Shown piece by piece: positions 12,803 to 16,932 of a stretch of DNA of 16,932 nucleotides. The stretch's first letter is position 1. The number at the start of each line of letters is the position of its first letter. The position numbers and the translations under genes are program-made. Source of the stretch: Desulfobacteraceae bacterium (GTDB taxonomy: Bacteria; Desulfobacterota; DSM-4660; Desulfatiglandales; Desulfatiglandaceae); NCBI GenBank assembly GCA_020349865.1, contig CP070700.1:3310699-3327630 (forward strand). Direction: 5' to 3'. The notes beneath the pieces were generated by a model that ran no database searches, was not told where the DNA came from, and worked only from the letters and a program-made list of their open reading frames with translations.

Positions 12803-13870
12803 ATGAAAATTACAGCCATTGAGGCATGGCCGGTGGCAATGCGTTTGTCAGAACCGTATACCATCGCCTATGAAACGCTGGATTCGGTCACTAATATCTT
12901 TCTGCGTATAGAAACCAATCGCGGCACTGTTGGTTATGGCTGCGCAGCCCCTGATGAAAGGGTTACGGGTGAGACACCCGACGGTGTACTGAAGGCCATA
13001 ATCGAGGTGGTGGGACCGTCCATTAAGGGCTCTGACCCTCTGCGTCCTGCCATGCTTTTCGAAAGACTCAGGCCGACTATGCAAAGCCATCCGGCTGCCA
13101 TGGCGGCTGTGGACATGGCGTTGTGCGATATCCTGGGAAAGAGGAGCCGTCTGCCCCTGTGGCGGCTTCTGGGCGGATTTCGGGATCACATTAAAACCAG
13201 CATCACTATCGGCATTTTACCTGAAGAAGAGACCGTCGAGCGAGCAAAGGGGCATGTCGCTGCCGGATTCAAAAGCTTAAAACTGAAAGGCGGCATTAAT
13301 GTTGAATCCGATATCAGTCGAGTTTTGAAAGTCAGAGAAGCCGTTGGTGATAAAATTGAATTAAGATTTGACGCAAATCAAGGGTTCACAGTAGAGGGAT
13401 CTCTAAAGTTCGTCAAACAGACTCGAAGAGCCCGGTTAGAGCTTATCGAACAACCGACCCCAAAAGGAGAGCCCGATATGCTCGGGCGTGTCACCAGCGG
13501 TGCTTCAATCCCGGTCATGGCAGATGAAAGTCTCCTCACACTGCGAGATGCCTTTCGCATTGCTCGAAAGGGCCTGGCTGACATGGTCAATGTCAAGCTC
13601 ATGAAGGTCGGCGGCGTCTGGGAAGCTTTGCAGATCAATGCAGTGGCGCGTTCGGCTGGTCTGGAAGTCATGGTGGGTTGTATGGACGAGGCCGCATTAT
13701 CTATAGCCGCAGGGCTTCATTTTGCGCTGGCTCGACCCAATGTGGTCTATGCTGACCTGGACGGTCACCTTGCCCTTATAAATGACCCCTCTAGTGGTGC
13801 CGTCATACTCCGAAACGGGAACCTATACCCGACCAACGACCCAGGACTCGGTTTTGAACTCATGGGCTGA
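12803..13870 (+). CDS. Enolase-superfamily dipeptide epimerase-like / N-acyl-amino-acid racemase
   Basis: This is a 355-residue protein from ATG 12803 with only a weak ribosome site (GAGCTGAGAC). It is a full-length member of the muconate-lactonising subgroup of the enolase superfamily: N-terminal capping domain, then a barrel with the KxK motif K160/K162 (SLKLKGG), metal ligands D190 (RFDANQG), E216 (IEQP) and D241 (ADES), and the second general base region VNVKLMKVGG (K265). The C-terminal DLD (318-320, YADLDGHL) matches the DxD motif that in L-Ala-D/L-Glu epimerases holds the free alpha-amine of a dipeptide. The reaction would be epimerisation of the C-terminal residue of a dipeptide, or of an N-acylated amino acid as in DgcA. 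The ATP-grasp ligases across the divergent region could make such a dipeptide. Superfamily and chemistry are firm; the substrate is not. Confidence 0.87.
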   Translation: MKITAIEAWPVAMRLSEPYTIAYETLDSVTNIFLRIETNRGTVGYGCAAPDERVTGETPDGVLKAIIEVVGPSIKGSDPLRPAMLFERLRPTMQSHPAAMAAVDMALCDILGKRSRLPLWRLLGGFRDHIKTSITIGILPEEETVERAKGHVAAGFKSLKLKGGINVESDISRVLKVREAVGDKIELRFDANQGFTVEGSLKFVKQTRRARLELIEQPTPKGEPDMLGRVTSGASIPVMADESLLTLRDAFRIARKGLADMVNVKLMKVGGVWEALQINAVARSAGLEVMVGCMDEAALSIAAGLHFALARPNVVYADLDGHLALINDPSSGAVILRNGNLYPTNDPGLGFELMG

Positions 13871-13940
13871 ATGCGCCAATTACATTATGGATTGATTAGA
13901 AACGCAAATTCACTTAGGCCATACTGTCTAGTTGGTCCGC

Positions 13941-13970
13941 TTGGAAATTGAGATTTAAAAGCACTATGAT
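13941..13970 (+). promoter_or_regulatory. Possible vegetative promoter of the YitT-family gene
   Basis: TTGGAA (13941-13946) and TATGAT (13965-13970) are separated by 18 bases and lie just upstream of the start at 13989, fitting a sigma-70-type promoter. The leader would be short, about 12-15 bases. This gene may therefore be expressed independently of the sigma-54 operon before it. Confidence 0.4.
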
Positions 13971-13988
13971 ACATAGCGAGAGAAGATT

Positions 13989-14867
13989 GTGATGTTAAAT
14001 GGGTCCTGGAAGTCCAGGATGGAATCCACGATTGAGGTTCTCTGGAACCTGGCTCTCATTTCTTTGGGCAGCGGCCTTTGTAGCATGGCCATCAACGGTA
14101 TCCTGATCCCCCAGCATTTTTTTGGTGCAGGATTTACTGGAGTGGCCCTCATCGTTCATTACATATTTCCCTCCCTTCCGGTAGCCGTGATTTATTTCAT
14201 TCTCAATGTGCCTATTTTTGCTCTGGGCTGGATGTATGTAGGCCGTCGCTTTTTTCTCTACAGCATTGCCGGTCTGTTTATCTTCACCGGCACTCTGGTA
14301 TGGATTCACATTTCATTGCCTGTCCATGACAAGATGCTGAGTGCCCTTCTGGCCGGGATCATCGTAGGCGTGGGATCGGGGATCATTTTACGATCCTTGG
14401 GGTCGGCGGGCGGGTTAGATATCCTCTCGGTAATCTTTCTTAAACGTTTCTCCATTCGTCTGGGCAGTACCATCCTGGCCTTCAATAGTCTCGTACTTGG
14501 AGCAGGAGCCATCCTTTTTTCCCTGGACGGTGCACTTTATACTTTAGTCTATATTTTTGTCTGCTCATACGTGGTCAATGTGGTGGTTACTGGTTTGAGC
14601 CAGAGGAAGGCAGTTCACATAATTTCTCCTCGATGGAAGGAGATTTCCCACGAGATTATGGATAAGATCCAGCGGGGAGTTACTATTATTAATGGTCAGG
14701 GGGGGTACACCGGCCGGGATGAACAGATCCTGTACACGGTCATCTCTTTCCGTGAGCTGCCACAACTCAAGCAGATGATCCGGAGTGTTGATCCAAATGC
14801 ATTCGTGGTGGTTACAGACACCCTCGAGGTAATGGGACACGGTATTGGAAACCAGCCTCACTGGTAG
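13989..14867 (+). CDS. YitT-family membrane protein (DUF161/DUF2179)
   Basis: This is a 292-residue protein; GTG 13989 and the adjacent ATG 13992 are both possible starts, with GAGAGAAG upstream. About five to six hydrophobic segments occupy residues 15-205 (for example LIVHYIFPSLPVAVIYFIL and LVYIFVCSYVVNVVVTGL), with the conserved GSAGGLDILSVI loop near 138-149. A soluble C-terminal DUF2179 domain (about 206-290) has ISPRWKEISHEIMDKIQRGV, GQGGYTG and a closing DTLEVMGHGI. This is the standard YitT architecture and length. The family is widespread in Bacillota and also found in other bacteria; its transport or signalling role is unproven. It sits 118 bases after the epimerase gene on the same strand. 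Export or import of the cluster's product is possible but is inference from position only. Confidence 0.88.
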   Translation: MMLNGSWKSRMESTIEVLWNLALISLGSGLCSMAINGILIPQHFFGAGFTGVALIVHYIFPSLPVAVIYFILNVPIFALGWMYVGRRFFLYSIAGLFIFTGTLVWIHISLPVHDKMLSALLAGIIVGVGSGIILRSLGSAGGLDILSVIFLKRFSIRLGSTILAFNSLVLGAGAILFSLDGALYTLVYIFVCSYVVNVVVTGLSQRKAVHIISPRWKEISHEIMDKIQRGVTIINGQGGYTGRDEQILYTVISFRELPQLKQMIRSVDPNAFVVVTDTLEVMGHGIGNQPHW

Positions 14868-14902
14868 ATTCATTTAGCTGAAGATGCCTCGGGATGAGGG
14901 GG

Positions 14903-14982
14903 TGTAACAGTTTAGCTGTTTTAAAATAGTGCAAAAAGGGAGACAAGCTAATGATGTTTTTTCAAAGCGCCAAACTGTTACA
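14903..14982. repeat. Inverted repeat downstream of the YitT gene
   Basis: TGTAACAGTTTAGC (14903-14916) and the reverse complement of 14969-14982 (TGTAACAGTTTGGC) match at 13 of 14 positions, including 11 perfect outer bases. The arms are separated by 52 bases. The left arm overlaps a small hairpin, AACAG-TTTAG-CTGTT, followed by TTAAAA, which may act as a weak terminator for the YitT gene. The remaining bases to 15153 hold no gene I can support. Confidence 0.45.
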
Positions 14983-15153
14983 TATTTAGCATGCGTGAGA
15001 GAGGGGTCGCAATTGAATATGCTGAATATACATGAGTTAGCGGGCTGAAAAGGGGTTTTGAGGGGAGGTTATGTTAAAGAAGGGCGCAGCTTGACGCTGC
15101 CCGCCATCCGTCATGTGATTGTCAACGGGAGAGGGCTGCGTCCGGGAGTTTGA

Positions 15154-16143
15154 CTATACACTCCGCCGCTCGAAACACATTCCAAAAAAAAGCAAAACAA
15201 TGGAAAGGGCGAGGGGTATTTGAAATATCTCCCTCCCTCCGGAGAAGGATTTTTTGCCTAATACCTCAGGATCTCTGAAAATTCCCTGGAGTTGATTCCT
15301 GGAATCACCCCGGAAATATTTTCCCCCTGTCAACTGGGAAATTTTTTTCAGGATCTTTTCATTCAATGCAGTGACAATGTCCTCTCCATTGATTTTGAAC
15401 CACTCCTTGAACTTACCTTCTTGGTACACCGGAATTCTGGAACCCTTCACTGTTCCAAGACCGACAGACATAATGCTAATGTTCCTTGCGCTGACGTCGG
15501 TAAGGATTCTCTCTATATTTTCCTGACGACTATGGCCGCCATCAGAAAAGAGGATAATGATCTTTTTCTTGTCGTTTTTTTCAAAGATACCTTCTGCTTC
15601 TGACAAAGCTTTTCCGATGTTGGAGCCATAGGCAGGTGCTGAATCCAAGGTGACCCAATTGTTCAGAACAAATTTCAAGGCTTGAAAGTCATCAGTGAGT
15701 TCGGCTTGAGGGAAACTCTTCCCGGCAAACGTAACAATGCCAATCCTGTTTCCGGCTAACTCCGGCAGGCATTTGAACAGAATATCTTTTGCCATTTGCA
15801 CTCGAGAGGTCTGCGGGCCACAATCCTCGGCCCCCATGCTTTTGGATACGTCCAAAACCGCCACCACATCGAGCACGCCTTTGCTGATTTGTCCGGAACT
15901 TCCGTAAAGGAGAGGCCGTGCAATGACCGTAATCAACAGGGCAAAGCAGAAGGCTGTCGAAATGGCTCGATAGGAGATTTTTCGGTTAAGAGAGAACCGG
16001 GAAAATTGTGCGAGCAGGTGCACACTCCCGAATTCCTTCAGGATGGCCTCTCTACGGTGAAGGCCCCACATTATAACGCCCAGAACAAAGGGGAGGGATA
16101 ACAGGGCCCAAAATGCCTGAGCATACAGAAATTCAATAGACAT
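15154..16143 (-). CDS. BatB-like von Willebrand factor A membrane protein
   Basis: This is a 329-residue protein starting at ATG 16141-16143, seven bases after the TPR gene stop. Layout: a membrane segment at about 10-27, a second at 60-80 (ISTAFCFALLITVIARPLL), a cytoplasmic or periplasmic VWA domain from 90 to about 280, and a C-terminal membrane segment (about 308-324) with FERRSV at the end. The MIDAS metal site is DVSKS at 98-102; a TFAGKSFPQAELTDD segment and the later LFSDGGHSRQEN loop supply the other ligands. This is the standard arrangement of Bat (Bacteroides aerotolerance) proteins, usually encoded with a MoxR ATPase, DUF58 and TPR proteins and linked to envelope stress resistance. 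It is the last gene of the operon visible here. GCAGC-TTGAC-GCTGC (near 15087-15101) downstream may form a hairpin, but no T-tract follows. Confidence 0.85.
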   Translation of the reverse strand: MSIEFLYAQAFWALLSLPFVLGVIMWGLHRREAILKEFGSVHLLAQFSRFSLNRKISYRAISTAFCFALLITVIARPLLYGSSGQISKGVLDVVAVLDVSKSMGAEDCGPQTSRVQMAKDILFKCLPELAGNRIGIVTFAGKSFPQAELTDDFQALKFVLNNWVTLDSAPAYGSNIGKALSEAEGIFEKNDKKKIIILFSDGGHSRQENIERILTDVSARNISIMSVGLGTVKGSRIPVYQEGKFKEWFKINGEDIVTALNEKILKKISQLTGGKYFRGDSRNQLQGIFRDPEVLGKKSFSGGREIFQIPLALSIVLLFFGMCFERRSV

Positions 16144-16150
16144 AGCTCAT

Positions 16151-16711
16151 TTAAATGTCTGGCTGATCCCCGCCGGTATGACCCATCTGGCCATCATCAC
16201 TCTTCTCTTCCCCGGGCTCCTGATCCAGAGAGGCCTGCTGTTTGTTATTGGGGAATGCCATGGGATAAAAAACATAGAGTCTTTCAAGATTATATTTGCT
16301 TTCCCAATCGTCGGGATCGATCCGAAGCGACTCCCGGTACATTTCCGCTGCTTTTTTTGGCAGATCCAGTGTAACCAGAATGTTACCGAGATTGTAATAG
16401 GCCCGTTTTTTTCGCGAAGCATCATCACTTTTGCGAATGACATCGTAGAAATACTCGCTTGCCTTCTTGAGATTATTTGAACGGTAGGCCCTTACTCCCA
16501 GGTTGTATAAGATGAGATCTTCCGGGGCAAAGAAACTCTCCTTTGCCTTATCCAGGTATTGTTGGTCAAGTCGATTTGCCTCTATGGCCTTCACTCCTTC
16601 CCCAATTAGATCTGAGTACCAGTACTTTTGGTACACTCCATAGGAAAGACACAGAACTCCGATAATCACAACATAAACACGGATAGTATGGATATGTGCG
16701 AGCGTTCTCAT
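16151..16711 (-). CDS. TPR-containing Bat-operon protein (BatC-like)
   Basis: This is a 186-residue protein from ATG 16709-16711, with GGAAG upstream. A single N-terminal membrane segment (about 11-27, VYVVIIGVLCLSYGVY) anchors it. Tetratricopeptide-like helices follow: LILYNLGVRAYRSNNLKKAS, RAYYNLGNILVTLDLPKKAA and the motif YRESLRIDPDDWESKYNLE (about residues 62-146). The acidic, glutamine-rich tail ends GGDQPDI. TPR domains mediate protein contacts, and in Bat operons this protein is thought to assemble with the VWA proteins in the membrane. It lies between two VWA-type genes with spacers of 7 and 10 bases, so all three are surely co-transcribed. Confidence 0.82.
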   Translation of the reverse strand: MRTLAHIHTIRVYVVIIGVLCLSYGVYQKYWYSDLIGEGVKAIEANRLDQQYLDKAKESFFAPEDLILYNLGVRAYRSNNLKKASEYFYDVIRKSDDASRKKRAYYNLGNILVTLDLPKKAAEMYRESLRIDPDDWESKYNLERLYVFYPMAFPNNKQQASLDQEPGEEKSDDGQMGHTGGDQPDI

Positions 16712-16721
16712 GACATACTTC

Positions 16722-16931
16722 CTAGCAGACCTCGATAAAAAGGGTATTATGCAGAAACGTCAAAATGAGCATAAGACACAAGGATAAAAGAATAAATATG
16801 GGGTAGAGCTCCTGACTCTCCCCCTGGAACTCTATTTTGACCCTGCTTGGCTCCAGGCTGTCTATGGCACTAAAGGCCTCGGTCATCTCACTGGCTGATT
16901 CAGCGGCGGTGAACCATCCCTGGGTCCTGTC
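16722..16931 (-). CDS. C-terminal fragment of a BatA-like VWA-type membrane protein
   Basis: The frame is open from the right edge to a TAG at 16722-16724 and encodes 69 residues, beginning DRTQGWFTAAESASEM. The pattern AAESASEMTEAFSAIDSLEP, then a short polar stretch, ELYPIFILLSLCLMLILTFL and a short tail is the typical end of Bat-family VWA proteins: a helix after the VWA domain, the IDxLE motif, then one membrane segment. The VWA domain itself is outside the window. It overlaps nothing and lies 10 bases before the TPR gene. Confidence 0.75.
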   Translation of the reverse strand, partial: DRTQGWFTAAESASEMTEAFSAIDSLEPSRVKIEFQGESQELYPIFILLSLCLMLILTFLHNTLFIEVC

Positions 16932-16932
16932 C

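Overview
The window most resembles a bacterial chromosome from Desulfobacterota (the old Deltaproteobacteria) or a near relative. This is inferred from the mix of an archaeal-type methionine adenosyltransferase, consensus sigma-54 promoters, strong Shine-Dalgarno sites, a Bat-type von Willebrand operon and moderate GC. No rRNA, tRNA, CRISPR array or intact mobile element was seen.

Layout. 2-734: the 3' end of an archaeal-type S-adenosylmethionine synthetase gene, then a small eRF1/Pelota-like protein. 782-1843 (minus): an unrecognised lipoprotein. 1844-2477: a regulatory region with palindromes and a sigma-54 promoter, serving a 94-residue exported protein (2478-2762) that ends at a strong terminator. 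3133-6952 (minus): a tightly overlapping four-gene operon of a KamA-type radical-SAM aminomutase, two D-Ala-D-Ala-ligase-like ATP-grasp ligases and a GNAT acetyltransferase. 6953-7939: about 1 kb of non-coding DNA with two divergent sigma-54 promoters, paired palindromes, a 39-bp imperfect inverted repeat and a relic of an HRDC domain. 7940-13870 (plus): a threonine-synthase-like PLP enzyme, a DUF1611 protein, an 812-residue fusion of a QueC/MurL-like PP-loop ATPase with a creatininase-family amidohydrolase, and an enolase-superfamily dipeptide-epimerase-like enzyme. 13989-14867: a YitT-family membrane protein. 15154-16931 (minus): part of a Bat-like operon (VWA, TPR and the C-terminal end of another VWA-type protein).

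How the parts may work together. The two divergent operons together look like an undescribed pathway for a small acylated or peptidic metabolite. KamA would supply a beta-amino acid; it keeps the two Asp residues expected for lysine. The ATP-grasp enzymes would form amide bonds, GNAT and the DUF1611 protein would acylate, and the PP-loop and enolase-type enzymes would set stereochemistry or activate a carboxylate. The creatininase domain would hydrolyse an amide. Glutamate is a recurring theme, since DUF1611 plus enolase-superfamily enzymes resemble the DgcN/DgcA D-glutamate pair and the PP-loop half resembles MurL. The product cannot be read from the sequence.

The clearest direct signal is regulatory. 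The exported-protein gene and the kamA operon each have a sigma-54 promoter with two 19-bp palindromes (TCGGAACYGNNNGTTCYG type) upstream. The palindrome centres lie 75 and 207-208 bp from the -12 GC in both cases, so one enhancer-binding protein probably controls both. A third sigma-54 promoter faces the plus-strand operon and has a different inverted repeat upstream.
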